A stretch of 64,000 bases of DNA, taken from the NCBI GenBank assembly GCA_900543695.1, contig UQSG01000010.1, positions 5,592 to 69,591 of the forward strand, given 5' to 3'. Made by a program: the position numbers and the translations under genes. Within the stretch, counting starts at the first letter, position 1, and each line of letters opens with the position of its first letter. Origin of the DNA: an uncultured Clostridium sp. GTDB lineage: Bacteria; Bacillota; Clostridia; UBA1212; UBA1255. Positions 1-8,212 of this stretch are shown one piece after another. The notes beneath the pieces are model-generated. The model worked only from the letters and a program-made list of their open reading frames with translations. It had not been told where the DNA came from and ran no database searches.

Positions 1-277
1 CGGTGATGCGGATTTTCATAGAAGTGTTCCCGACGCTTTCGAGATCCGCAGTCAGCACGACAACGTCGTTCGGCATCGCCGGCTTTATAAAAGAAAGATG
101 GTCCACGCTGACCGTTACAACCTCGCAGCCGCAGTGCCTTTTCGCGCAGATCGCGCCCGCAATATCCATCCAGGACATGATCTGGCCCCCGAACAGCCGA
201 CCGGATCCGTTTGTAGAAGACAAAAGGACAATTTCCGACATTACGGTGTGGGAATCAGCGGCTTTTTTACTGTTCAT
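1..277 (-). CDS. Acyl-CoA thioesterase, hotdog fold (C-terminus outside window)
   Basis: The first 92 residues of a hotdog-fold acyl-CoA hydrolase of the YciA/BACH type; the gene runs off the left edge. Visible family features are an HTVMSEIVL strand, the NGSGRLFGGQIMSWMD segment at about residues 24-39 that forms the start of the long hotdog helix, VTVSVDHLSF and the GNTSM strand. These enzymes hydrolyse acyl-CoA thioesters in the cytoplasm. The ATG at 277 is chosen because GGAGGAT lies 7 bases upstream, and a sigma-A promoter reads into it. The family is clear; the acyl chain preference cannot be told. Confidence 0.85.
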   Translation of the reverse strand, partial: MNSKKAADSHTVMSEIVLLSSTNGSGRLFGGQIMSWMDIAGAICAKRHCGCEVVTVSVDHLSFIKPAMPNDVVVLTADLESVGNTSMKIRIT

Positions 278-307
278 CGTACGATATCCTCCCATGAAAT
301 TTTGGTT

Positions 308-337
308 ATTATAATAAAGATGGATTCGGCTTGTCAA
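308..337 (-). promoter_or_regulatory. Sigma-A-type promoter of the thioesterase gene
   Basis: On the minus strand, TTGACA (332-337) and TATAAT (308-313) are separated by 18 bases, about 30 bases upstream of the thioesterase start. Both hexamers match consensus exactly. It is divergent from the lipoprotein promoter at 378-406. Confidence 0.75.
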
Positions 338-377
338 GCCGGCGTGAGGCGCAGGATGCACAAATAGATTATTTCAT

Positions 378-406
378 TTGAAGAATACTGGAAAATGTGG
401 TAAAAT
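378..406 (+). promoter_or_regulatory. Sigma-A-type promoter of the lipoprotein gene
   Basis: TTGAAG (378-383), a 17-base spacer and TAAAAT (401-406), ending 37 bases before the ATG at 444. Confidence 0.65.
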
Positions 407-443
407 AACGTTAAATTTACTTTATATTCAGGAGGGTTTTTAT

Positions 444-1271
444 ATGAAAAAATGGATGATGGTTCTTTTGTCACTCTGTTTATCGCTTTCCCTGTTTACC
501 GCATGCAGCAATCAGGAAGAGAATGAAGAAGCTACGGCATCTCCGACGGCGGCCGCTACGGCAACACCGACAGCGGAGTCTGCCGAGACGCCGGAAAGCA
601 CCTCGGAGGCAACGCCGACTACTGCTCCAGAGGAAGATCCCGACGCCGATCCTGAGGTGGACGCAATGCTGTTCCGTTTCTGGACGGAGGGAGAGTACGG
701 ATGGATCAATATTGATAGCGCCGGAGATACAGGACTGCCGAGCGATTCGCTGGTAATTGGCGTGCAGCTTGAATATGAGGACGAAGCAGGACTGAAAATT
801 ATCGCACAGACAGGGGATCCTTACTTCCTGATCGTTCCTGCCAGCGACATGGGCGAATACTTTAGCTTGGAGGATTATCCTGTGCTGAAAATCCGGATGA
901 GAAACGAAACGCCTTCTACGGTCGGAGAGCTTTTCATCAACCGCAGCGGAGCGAATAACGTGACGGCAGATGATGAGATTCAGTATGATATTACGGCGAA
1001 CGATAAAGAGTTCAAGGAATATATTATCGATCTGAAGGAGTTGATGGGCGAAGAGTTTGTAAGCGCAGGCGAAGTATCTGCACTGCGTCTCGATGTGGTC
1101 AATCTTGCGGATGTTGAAGATCCTACTGCGGAGGACGCTTACGCTGACGGCGAACCGTATACGGTCTATATTGATTATTTAGGATTCTTTAAGACTGTTG
1201 AGGATGCGGAAGCCTGGAATCCCGCGCATGTTGCGGCGGCGGAAACGCCCACTGCGGCTCCGGAAGCGTAA
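444..1271 (+). CDS. Secreted lipoprotein with beta-sandwich-like domain, function unknown
   Basis: A 275-residue protein with a type II signal peptide (lipobox LFTAC, lipidated Cys21). A Ala/Thr/Pro/Glu-rich low-complexity linker follows at about residues 22-70. The C-terminal domain of about 190 residues, with alternating strands and the ending YTVYIDYLGFF, resembles a carbohydrate-binding-type beta-sandwich. No enzymatic motif is visible. The start at 444 has AGGAGGG 8 bases upstream. It is a single-gene unit with its own promoter and terminator. A sugar-binding role is inference from fold-like features only; it could equally be a structural surface lipoprotein. Confidence 0.7.
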   Translation: MKKWMMVLLSLCLSLSLFTACSNQEENEEATASPTAAATATPTAESAETPESTSEATPTTAPEEDPDADPEVDAMLFRFWTEGEYGWINIDSAGDTGLPSDSLVIGVQLEYEDEAGLKIIAQTGDPYFLIVPASDMGEYFSLEDYPVLKIRMRNETPSTVGELFINRSGANNVTADDEIQYDITANDKEFKEYIIDLKELMGEEFVSAGEVSALRLDVVNLADVEDPTAEDAYADGEPYTVYIDYLGFFKTVEDAEAWNPAHVAAAETPTAAPEA

Positions 1272-1295
1272 TATTTGCTGGAAAATTCAGTTTCG

Positions 1296-1330
1296 GCCTG
1301 TTCCCCTTGCGGGGACAGGCTTTTTATTTT
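1296..1330 (+). terminator. Intrinsic terminator after the lipoprotein gene
   Basis: A G+C-rich stem of about ten pairs with one mismatch (GCCTGT.CCCC against GGGG.CAGGC, loop TTGC) is followed by TTTTTATTTT. It starts 25 bases after the stop codon and overlaps the stop of the convergent AlkD-like gene. Confidence 0.85.
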
Positions 1331-2118
1331 CTGCGCAGCGTTTTCAGCATGGCCTTTTCTTCCGGATCGATGCGGCTGGATTCGGTGATTTTCTGGATGG
1401 CTTTGTTGAACGTCCAATTGTCGGAAAGATTGCTGGAAGAGGCCGCTCCAAACAAAAAATCGTGCGTTTGCGGACGCTGCTTCACATAGCATTCCGCAAG
1501 CAGCCATGCGATGCCCATCCGTACGTAAAAGGTGTCCTCGTAACGGAATTCGGGAATCCTTCCGGCGGCGTTCCGACAGGCTGCAAGCACGCGATCAATA
1601 TAAGTTTCGTCGATAAAATGCGATAACATCAGAATCAATCCTACGCGGATCGCCCAGCAGCCGGCGTCGGGATTCTGCAAAAGCTCTCCGGAAATACGAT
1701 TGAAGAAAGCATTATTTAGGAATGCTTTTTGTCTCAGCCCCGAGCAATAGCAATCGCACAGCGCCCAATTATCGATATACCGCACATGGGATGCAATCAG
1801 TCGGAAATAGTATTCCTCCGAATCCTCCTGTGCGGTGTCAGCGGCGTTTCGGATCATTTGCGGCGGCATCCGGCCGATTAATATGCCGCGGAGCAGGATT
1901 TCTTCATACAGCACGGGGGATTGCTCTAAAAAAGCGATCCAATCGGCGCAGCGGACAAATTCCTTCGTAAGCTTGCCTCCGAGCTTCCTAAGATGAGGAA
2001 TGCGGATTCCCAGAAAATCATGAATTCCGGGAACAAGGCGCATATGGAACGTACGATAGGCCTCGTCCGCCATACTTTCCAGGACGGGACGGAGCGTTTT
2101 ATAAGTCGGGCTGCTCAT
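1324..2118 (-). CDS. DNA alkylation repair protein, AlkD-like
   Basis: A 264-residue all-helical protein of the DNA_alkylation (HEAT-repeat-like) family. AlkD-type glycosylases remove positively charged alkylated bases. Typical features are the FLGIRIPHLRK segment near residue 35, the central YIDNWALCD helix and the FYVRMGIAWLLAECY helix near residue 200. Clostridial members of this family are often annotated only by fold, so glycosylase activity is not proven. The ATG at 2118 lies inside the end of the upstream serine hydrolase gene (20-base overlap), so the two are translationally coupled. Confidence 0.85.
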   Translation of the reverse strand: MSSPTYKTLRPVLESMADEAYRTFHMRLVPGIHDFLGIRIPHLRKLGGKLTKEFVRCADWIAFLEQSPVLYEEILLRGILIGRMPPQMIRNAADTAQEDSEEYYFRLIASHVRYIDNWALCDCYCSGLRQKAFLNNAFFNRISGELLQNPDAGCWAIRVGLILMLSHFIDETYIDRVLAACRNAAGRIPEFRYEDTFYVRMGIAWLLAECYVKQRPQTHDFLFGAASSSNLSDNWTFNKAIQKITESSRIDPEEKAMLKTLRRK

Positions 2119-4012
2119 TTTGCGTTTTCTCCACTGCTTTATATTTAATATCTAATTCCAGAGCGGATCGGATCCGCGCCTTGAAAACGTCGTTATAGAC
2201 TTTATTTGCAAGCTGCTCTGTCAGCCTGCCCTTTCCTCTGAGCCGGTTCAGGGTGAAATATTCCAGATTCATCAGGAGAAAATCGGAATCGGGATATTCT
2301 CTGAAGCATACCAGCACGCTGTCCTCGCTTAGAAAAATAAAACGGACAATGCGGGAATTTGCCATTTCCAGATAGGAAATGCGAATTTCCAGCGCATCGT
2401 ATACGTCGTTTTCAGCATAGTCCTCGCTCACTTCGCGGTAATTCAGTACGGATACTCTTGTGAAACGGCCGCGAACGGCCGCCAGATACCGCTCCGACTG
2501 AAATTCAATGGTCGTGTATTCGGGCCTGTCGAATCCGACGGGCACGCGTTTCTTCTGACCGCCTTCCTCTACCTCCCAATTAAATACAGGCTGCTCCCCG
2601 GAAACATCATAGCGGAAGGTAAAACGGTAGATTCCGGTCGTATAATTGTTTTGCAGAGCCTGGATCATCAGGGGCAGCAGCCCTGCGGTCGCGGCCTGCG
2701 CCTGTCCGGTATTGTATTCCAGGCCATTCAGCGCGCGGCAGCATTTTTCTATGGGCAGCCTGCTGCGGCCAAACCAATCGGAACGCAGCCTCTCTTTTAC
2801 CGCCAGCAGCCGCTTCTCCGCGCTCTGATCAGGCGGAAGAGCGGCGGAAGGCCGGAGGCTTTTCCCGAAGTATTTACTCGCAATTTTAAAAAAGTGGCTT
2901 TGCTGGAACATTTCGTTGTTTCCCGCATTTTCGATCAAAACGATGTCCGTATCAGGGAAGCAGAGCATATTTTGTCCAAACATACCATTGAATAAAAAGC
3001 AATGCTGCCGGCGGCCAACCCAAATGTGGTAGCCGTAGTTGAAATCGCCAAAATCCTGCGGGGCCGTTACCTTTTTTGCAGTGGCGGCTTCGATCCATTC
3101 CGCCGGGATCAGGCGCTTGCCCTTCCAGATGCCGCCCTGCAGATAAAGCCGGCCGATTTTTGCAAGATCCTCCGGTATGATATAGAGGCCCCATCCGCCT
3201 TTCTCAATCCCGCACGGGGATAATTCCCAAAAGACGTTTTTGATTCCGAGCGGCTCCCAAAGCCGCGGCGTCAGATACTCCATCAGTCCGGCGCCGGTGA
3301 TTTTTTTGACAGCCGCGCTGAGCAAAAAGGAGTTCATGCTGTTATAATTAAAGGCTTTCCCGGGAGGCGTCAGAACGAGAGAATCGAAAAAGCCTTTTAC
3401 CCAATCGGTTTCCGTTACGGAGCCGGTTTCGTTGAAGACGATGCCGGACGTCATATTCAAAAGATGCCTGATTTTTATTTTCTTATGGGTGGAGATTTGC
3501 AGCGGCGTTAACTCGTCTTTAAAAATATCGGTGAGCCGATCCTCCACGGTCAGCCTGCCCTCGGCGATGAGCATCCCGATGGCGGTGGCCGTAATGCTTT
3601 TGCTCAAAGAATAACAAACATGCGGGACGTTCAGGAGATAATCTCCGAAAGCCGCCTCGAATATAATTTTATTTCCGCGAAGAATTGTGATCGAATGAAG
3701 ATTCAGAGAACGATCCAGCCAGAGCTCTTCTACAAAGCGCGCAATATGGCCGGACGCGATTCCCTGCTCTTCCGGAGTGCAGCGCGCAAACGGCTGCTCT
3801 TCCGTAAAAAAGGCGGCGTTTCTATGCAGAAGCGACGCAGCCTTCGCCGCGTCAGCCTCTGTGCCATCTTCAAGATAAATACCGCCCACTCCGGTATATT
3901 TATGCGGATCCGGCTTTTGGGGCTCGTAAGGAATGCATACGTCGGTACACCGGTTCGGATCAAAAATGCGGCGCAGCATTTTTACCGTATTGAACTGGAC
4001 TTTCATACTCAT
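2099..4012 (-). CDS. Serine hydrolase, class C beta-lactamase-like, with extra C-terminal domain
   Basis: A 637-residue protein without a signal peptide. Residues of about 80-400 form a beta-lactamase/CubicO-type fold with SxxK (Ser135-Lys138, SLSK) and the Tyr motif YNS (Tyr223). The last 200 or so residues form an additional mixed alpha/beta domain that I do not recognise. Relatives act as esterases, peptidases or amidases; without a signal peptide this one is probably cytoplasmic and not an antibiotic resistance enzyme. The ATG at 4012 has GGGGTGAT just upstream; a TTG two codons earlier is less likely. First gene of a pair with the AlkD-like gene. Confidence 0.8.
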   Translation of the reverse strand: MSMKVQFNTVKMLRRIFDPNRCTDVCIPYEPQKPDPHKYTGVGGIYLEDGTEADAAKAASLLHRNAAFFTEEQPFARCTPEEQGIASGHIARFVEELWLDRSLNLHSITILRGNKIIFEAAFGDYLLNVPHVCYSLSKSITATAIGMLIAEGRLTVEDRLTDIFKDELTPLQISTHKKIKIRHLLNMTSGIVFNETGSVTETDWVKGFFDSLVLTPPGKAFNYNSMNSFLLSAAVKKITGAGLMEYLTPRLWEPLGIKNVFWELSPCGIEKGGWGLYIIPEDLAKIGRLYLQGGIWKGKRLIPAEWIEAATAKKVTAPQDFGDFNYGYHIWVGRRQHCFLFNGMFGQNMLCFPDTDIVLIENAGNNEMFQQSHFFKIASKYFGKSLRPSAALPPDQSAEKRLLAVKERLRSDWFGRSRLPIEKCCRALNGLEYNTGQAQAATAGLLPLMIQALQNNYTTGIYRFTFRYDVSGEQPVFNWEVEEGGQKKRVPVGFDRPEYTTIEFQSERYLAAVRGRFTRVSVLNYREVSEDYAENDVYDALEIRISYLEMANSRIVRFIFLSEDSVLVCFREYPDSDFLLMNLEYFTLNRLRGKGRLTEQLANKVYNDVFKARIRSALELDIKYKAVEKTQNEQPDL

Positions 4013-4055
4013 CTGCAATCACCCCGCCCGATATTTTAGCATAGATCGGACAGGC

Positions 4056-5111
4056 TTACAAATTGCAGCGGATGCTGTGCCCTTCCCTGGCCGATTGAAA
4101 GAGAAGATCGATTACTTTCATGACGCGGAGCGATTCGGAAACCTTCACGGCCGGTTCCGCGCGATGCTCGATCACCGCGATAAAATTACGATAAAAGTCG
4201 CTCCAATGCGTTTCTACCTCGGGCAGCGGCAGCTCGCTTGTCGTTTCACGCGGACGCGGCGCCATCGTGCGGGTGGGACCGGCTTCCGTGTAAACGATTT
4301 CGTCTGTCCAGCCGAGCTCGCGGTCGTCGGCAAGCTTCACCATTTTCCCGGAGCAGTCCCAGCCGTTGATTACGACCGTGCCGTCCGAGCACTGCATGTG
4401 CCAGCGTGCCTGGTTGATGAAGCAGTTTGTAGAAACCTCGATCAGCGCCGATACGCCGTTTTCAAAATTAACAAGCAGCCGGCAGTTGTCGTCAACCTCT
4501 GTGCTGTATAATTGGAAGAGATCTGCATGAACCTCTACAACGGGGGCCTTGATCATCCACATAATCTGATCGAGCAGATGAATTCCCCAGTCGAGCACCA
4601 TTCCGCCGCCGTTGATTTTATAACCGCGCCAGCCCGCAAGCACGCGCTTGGAGCCCTGCACGCGGCTTTCGATCACATAAGGACGGCCGAGCAGGCTCTC
4701 GTCCACAATTTTTTTCATGATAACAAAATCCTTGTCCCAACGCCTGTTCTGGTGTACGGAAAAATGCTTCCCCGTTTCGGTCATGACGGCGATGATTTCC
4801 TCGAGCTCCGCAGCATTCATTGTAACGGGCTTTTCGCATACTACATTTTTGCCGCTCCGGAGCATGCGGATAGAAAGATCCTTGTGAAAATTGTTCGGCG
4901 TGGCAACGAGTACGATATCGATCGTTTCATCCTGCTCGAGCTCTTCCAGAGAACCGTACGCTTTAAGTCCCTGCTCTTTTGCGGCATTTCTGCGTTCCTC
5001 GCGGATATCATATGCACCGACAACGTTAATTTCCGGCAGCTGTTCCCGAATGGAGCTGAAATGATAAGATCCCATGCCGCCAAAGCCGACGATCGCTAAA
5101 TTATATTTCAT
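4056..5111 (-). CDS. Gfo/Idh/MocA family NAD(P)-dependent oxidoreductase
   Basis: 351 residues. An N-terminal Rossmann domain has GFGGMG at residues 9-14 and the family CEKPV signature near residue 95. The C-terminal dimerisation domain carries the GGGMVLDWGIHLLD helix, whose Asp and His are the usual catalytic neighbourhood. The family oxidises or reduces sugars, inositols and their derivatives; the substrate cannot be told here. The start at 5111 was chosen over an upstream in-frame ATG because GGAAAGGAAG lies just upstream. It appears to be monocistronic, 43 bases upstream of the serine hydrolase gene. Confidence 0.88.
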   Translation of the reverse strand: MKYNLAIVGFGGMGSYHFSSIREQLPEINVVGAYDIREERRNAAKEQGLKAYGSLEELEQDETIDIVLVATPNNFHKDLSIRMLRSGKNVVCEKPVTMNAAELEEIIAVMTETGKHFSVHQNRRWDKDFVIMKKIVDESLLGRPYVIESRVQGSKRVLAGWRGYKINGGGMVLDWGIHLLDQIMWMIKAPVVEVHADLFQLYSTEVDDNCRLLVNFENGVSALIEVSTNCFINQARWHMQCSDGTVVINGWDCSGKMVKLADDRELGWTDEIVYTEAGPTRTMAPRPRETTSELPLPEVETHWSDFYRNFIAVIEHRAEPAVKVSESLRVMKVIDLLFQSAREGHSIRCNL

Positions 5112-5159
5112 AATGCTGCTTCCTTTCCTGCACAAAAATATATATAATCAACTTTGGTT

Positions 5160-5188
5160 AGAATACTACACGGATTTGTAAAATGCAA
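5160..5188 (-). promoter_or_regulatory. Probable promoter of the Gfo/Idh oxidoreductase gene
   Basis: On the minus strand, TTGCAT (5183-5188), a 17-base spacer and TATTCT (5160-5165) lie about 50 bases upstream of the start codon at 5111. Confidence 0.5.
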
Positions 5189-5227
5189 TCATTTCCGTAA
5201 AAAATTTCTTTTCTTTGAGGTGGCCGG

Positions 5228-6439
5228 ATGAGCAAGCGTTGGAAAGCGGCGGCAGTGATCTGCGAATATAATCCGTTTCATAGGGGACATCAATATCATT
5301 TAGAGGAAACGCGCCGGATCAGCGGGGCGGAGTATGTGATTGCCGTAATGAGCGGAAACTTCGTTCAGCGCGGCGAGCCGGCAATCGCGGACAAATGGCT
5401 GCGGACCGAAATGGCGCTGCGCGGCGGTGCAGATCTTGTGGTTGAACTGCCGGCAGCGTATGCGCTGTCCTCCGCGCAGTATTTTGCAGGCGGCGCAGTC
5501 GATCTGATCTGCAAAATGTCAGTTGTTACGCATTTGTCGTTCGGCAGCGAGGCGTTTGGAGGAGAAGACGGCGCTGCGGAGCTGGAACGCTTCGCGCATC
5601 GGACGCCTCATGGCCCGGAGCTTGATCGGGGCAGCCTGCGCGGCGGCCGATCCTATGCCGCCGCGGCGCGCAGACCGGGCGCTGCCGCGCCAAACGATGT
5701 CCTTGGAGCCGAATATATCCGGGCGCTGCACAGACAGGCGTCGGCGATCCGTCCAATTACGATTGCGCGCAAGGACTCGGGGCACGACGGGCCCGGCAGC
5801 GCCGGACAGATCCGCAGCCTGATCGGCAGCGCACCTTCTGCGGCAGAGCAGGCGCCCTGGAAGGCACTGATGCCTGAGACTGCGGCAAATTTACTGGAAA
5901 AAGAGATGGAAACGGGAAAAAGCCCCGTATTATCGGAGCATTTTGATCAGTCCGTGCTTGCTGCGCTTCGGTTCTTAGGCGCCGAAGGACTGCGGAGCTG
6001 CCCGTTTGTGGCCGAAGGGCTGGAATACAAGATTTATTCGGCGGCGTGTTCCGCTACGTCGTTTGAAACGCTGATCCGGACGTGTACGTCGCTCCGCTAT
6101 ACCGCGTCGCGGATCCGCCGCATTGTATTTGCAGCGATCCTGGGCATTACGCGTGAAATGATAAAAATGCCGGCCCCGTATATCCGGATTTTGGGGATGA
6201 ACCGCGGCTGCGGCCCGCTCATGGACGCGCTCACGGAACGCGCATGCGTTCCGGTGATTACTTCGAAGGCAAAATTTCTGAAGTCAGCCGCGGACCTGCC
6301 GGAAACCGCGCCGGCAAAATTGTTTTTGCGGACGGAAAATCGGGCCGCAGAGCTGTATGCGCTGGGATATCCTGCGCGGGATCAGCGCATTGGCTGTTCT
6401 GAATTGACACACCCGCTGATTTACGTATCGGTTCCTTAG
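5228..6439 (+). CDS. tmcAL: tRNA(Met) cytidine acetate ligase (YlbM family)
   Basis: A 403-residue nucleotidyltransferase-like protein. In Bacillus TmcAL makes N4-acetylcytidine at the wobble base of elongator tRNA-Met from ATP and acetate. The nucleotide-binding YNPFHRGH motif is at residues 15-22, followed by the family signature SGNFVQRGEPA near residue 42 and the PNDVLGAEYI segment around residue 160. Length fits the family. The ATG at 5228 is preceded by GAGGTGG. Its stop codon shares bases with that of the convergent spoVM. The middle (residues about 120-155) is unusually rich in Gly, Ala and Arg and looks diverged. Confidence 0.9.
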   Translation: MSKRWKAAAVICEYNPFHRGHQYHLEETRRISGAEYVIAVMSGNFVQRGEPAIADKWLRTEMALRGGADLVVELPAAYALSSAQYFAGGAVDLICKMSVVTHLSFGSEAFGGEDGAAELERFAHRTPHGPELDRGSLRGGRSYAAAARRPGAAAPNDVLGAEYIRALHRQASAIRPITIARKDSGHDGPGSAGQIRSLIGSAPSAAEQAPWKALMPETAANLLEKEMETGKSPVLSEHFDQSVLAALRFLGAEGLRSCPFVAEGLEYKIYSAACSATSFETLIRTCTSLRYTASRIRRIVFAAILGITREMIKMPAPYIRILGMNRGCGPLMDALTERACVPVITSKAKFLKSAADLPETAPAKLFLRTENRAAELYALGYPARDQRIGCSELTHPLIYVSVP

Positions 6440-6516
6440 TCCGTCCGTTTCATTCCGAACGCCGTCCTGAGCAGGCCGCTGATGAGCTTCGGAGGTTTTA
6501 TTACAACAATCTTCAT
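6436..6516 (-). CDS. spoVM: Stage V sporulation protein SpoVM (26 residues)
   Basis: A 26-codon gene that starts MKIVVIKPPK and ends in FGMKRTD. It has the exact length of Bacillus subtilis SpoVM and matches it at Met1, Lys2, Ile6, Lys7, Pro9, Lys10, Gly14, Arg17, Gly21 and Asp26, including the Pro that lets the amphipathic helix sense the convex forespore membrane. SpoVM anchors the SpoIVA coat basement layer in the mother cell. GAGGTG lies 5 bases upstream of the ATG. The TAA stop overlaps the tmcAL stop in convergent orientation. A possible minus-strand TATAAT lies about 50 bases upstream; I see no convincing sigma-E promoter. Confidence 0.88.
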   Translation of the reverse strand: MKIVVIKPPKLISGLLRTAFGMKRTD

Positions 6517-6609
6517 TGTCACACCTCAAATTCTGTGGCAGCATTTACTACTATTATATTCTGGAACGGAGGAAAAGGTTAAAAGCCTAAAAAGGGATAG
6601 AATCCATAT

Positions 6610-6638
6610 TTGTGATTTCCGCAATTTTATGATAATAT
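6610..6638 (+). promoter_or_regulatory. Promoter of the fchA-folD operon
   Basis: TTGTGA (6610-6615), a 17-base spacer and TAATAT (6633-6638) lie 31 bases before the fchA ATG. Confidence 0.6.
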
Positions 6639-6669
6639 AGTTGGGAAATTTAATAATAGGAGAAAAAAT

Positions 6670-7296
6670 ATGATAGATTTGTCAATAAAGGAATTTCTTG
6701 GAAAACTTGGTTCCGCAGCGCCCGTTCCCGGCGGCGGCGGCGCGGCGGCGCTGGGGGGAGCGCTCTGCGCCGCGCTTTGCTCCATGGTTGCGGCGCTTAC
6801 GTCCGGGAAGAAGAAATACGCGCAATATCAGGAGGATATCGACCGGATCGCGCGGGAGACGGCTGAAATCACCGAAACCATGGAAAACCTGATTGAAAAG
6901 GATGCGGAAGCCTTCGAGCCGCTTTCCAAAGCGTATGGGATTCCGAAGGAGGATCCCAACCGCGAGCGGATTCTGGAAGAAGCGCTCCGAGTCGCCTGTA
7001 CTGCCCCCCTCGAAATTTTACGCGAGGCCTGCAGACTTGTTCCTATTCTGGAAGAACTGGCGGTTAAGGGCTCCCGGCTTGTCCTCAGCGACGTCGGGGT
7101 ATCTGCGGCAGCCTGCGCCATGGCGCTGCGCAGCGCGGCGCTGAACGTATATATCAATACGAAGCTGATGAAAGACCGCGCTTATGCTGAAAACATTAAC
7201 ATGGAAACGAAACGGCTCTGCGGCGAACAGGTCGTCCGCTGCGAAAGCGTTTACGCCGCGGTAGAAGAAGCTCTGACAGGAGGAAACGGAGAATGA
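6670..7296 (+). CDS. fchA: Cyclodeaminase/cyclohydrolase family protein (FchA)
   Basis: A 208-residue, all-helical protein of the formiminotransferase-cyclodeaminase C-terminal family. Members either deaminate 5-formimino-THF or hydrolyse 5,10-methenyl-THF to 10-formyl-THF. The N-terminal glycine-rich PVPGGGGAAALGGAL segment at residues 18-32 and the SDVGVSAAACAMALR helix near residue 140 are characteristic. AGGAG lies 8 bases upstream of the ATG. It overlaps folD by four bases (ATGA). That partner appears to lack cyclohydrolase residues, so the methenyl-THF cyclohydrolase role is the better guess for this gene. Confidence 0.85.
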   Translation: MIDLSIKEFLGKLGSAAPVPGGGGAAALGGALCAALCSMVAALTSGKKKYAQYQEDIDRIARETAEITETMENLIEKDAEAFEPLSKAYGIPKEDPNRERILEEALRVACTAPLEILREACRLVPILEELAVKGSRLVLSDVGVSAAACAMALRSAALNVYINTKLMKDRAYAENINMETKRLCGEQVVRCESVYAAVEEALTGGNGE

Positions 7297-8144
7297 CAGA
7301 ATTAAGAGGCGCCCCTGTGGCTGCCGCGATTACGGAGGCCTGCAAAGAAAAGCTTGCGGCTTTGAAGGAAAAAAATATTGTGCCGACGCTTGCAATCGTG
7401 CGGCTTGGCGCACGAGCCGATGACGAAGCATATGAAAAAGGCGCGGAAAAACGCTTTGCAGGAGCAGGGGCTGAAATCAGAAAATTCGTTTTGCCGGAAA
7501 ACACGAATCAGGAGGAGCTGGAGGAAGCGATTCAGGCCCTGAATGCGGATCCTTTAATTCACGGCATCCTGTTATTCCGGCCTCTTCCGGCGCATTTGGA
7601 TGAAAATAGAATTAAACGCCTGATTCGGATGGAAAAGGATGTAGACGGCATGTCGTATGCAAGTCTGGGCGGCCTGCTTGCCGAAAAAGACGGAAAAGCG
7701 GAAGCTTACGCCCCGTGCACGCCGCAGGCGGTAATGGAATTGCTGGAATATTATGGGATCGACGTCACGGGGAAAAAGGTCACGGTGGTCGGCCGGAGCT
7801 CTGTGGTTGGCCTTCCGCTCGCCGTAATGCTGACGCACAGAAACGCTACCGTTACAGTATGCCATACGAAAACCCGGGATCTGTGGAAAGAATGTAGAGA
7901 GGCGGACATTATTATTGCAGCAGCAGGAAAAGCAAAGCTGATCGGCAGAGAGCATACCTCGGCAGGACAGGTACTGATCGACGTCGGTATCAATTTCTTG
8001 GACGGGAAGCTGTGCGGAGATTTTGACTATGAAAGCACTTCCCGGCAGGCGGCGGCAGCTACGCCGGTCCCCGGGGGAGTGGGCGCCGTAACGACGTCTG
8101 TCCTGTTAAAGCATACGGTGGACAGCGCCGGAAAATTATGCTAA
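7293..8144 (+). CDS. folD: Methylenetetrahydrofolate dehydrogenase (FolD family, variant active site)
   Basis: 283 residues, typical FolD length. The KDVDG motif (residues 115-119) and the C-terminal TPVPGGVGAVTTS segment are conserved, as is the Rossmann part with GRSSVVGLP. The folate-site residues differ. In bifunctional FolD, Tyr is followed four residues on by the catalytic Lys; here Tyr47 is followed by Ala51. The usual GILVQLPLP reads GILLFRPLP, replacing the conserved Gln by Phe95. Dehydrogenase function is therefore likely, while cyclohydrolase function is doubtful and probably supplied by the overlapping fchA. The start shares ATGA with the fchA stop. Confidence 0.88.
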   Translation: MTELRGAPVAAAITEACKEKLAALKEKNIVPTLAIVRLGARADDEAYEKGAEKRFAGAGAEIRKFVLPENTNQEELEEAIQALNADPLIHGILLFRPLPAHLDENRIKRLIRMEKDVDGMSYASLGGLLAEKDGKAEAYAPCTPQAVMELLEYYGIDVTGKKVTVVGRSSVVGLPLAVMLTHRNATVTVCHTKTRDLWKECREADIIIAAAGKAKLIGREHTSAGQVLIDVGINFLDGKLCGDFDYESTSRQAAAATPVPGGVGAVTTSVLLKHTVDSAGKLC

Positions 8145-8212
8145 ACTCATCAAAATGAGATCAAGCTATGCAGGAATGTTTCGATGGAAACTTGTAAGGA
8201 GGCTTACAATTA

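Noticed and set aside
512..709. Long Ser/Ala/Gly-rich reading frame on the minus strand inside the lipoprotein gene
   Set aside because: It is a mirror of the low-complexity linker in the lipoprotein; no ribosome-binding site, and the plus-strand protein has a clear signal peptide.
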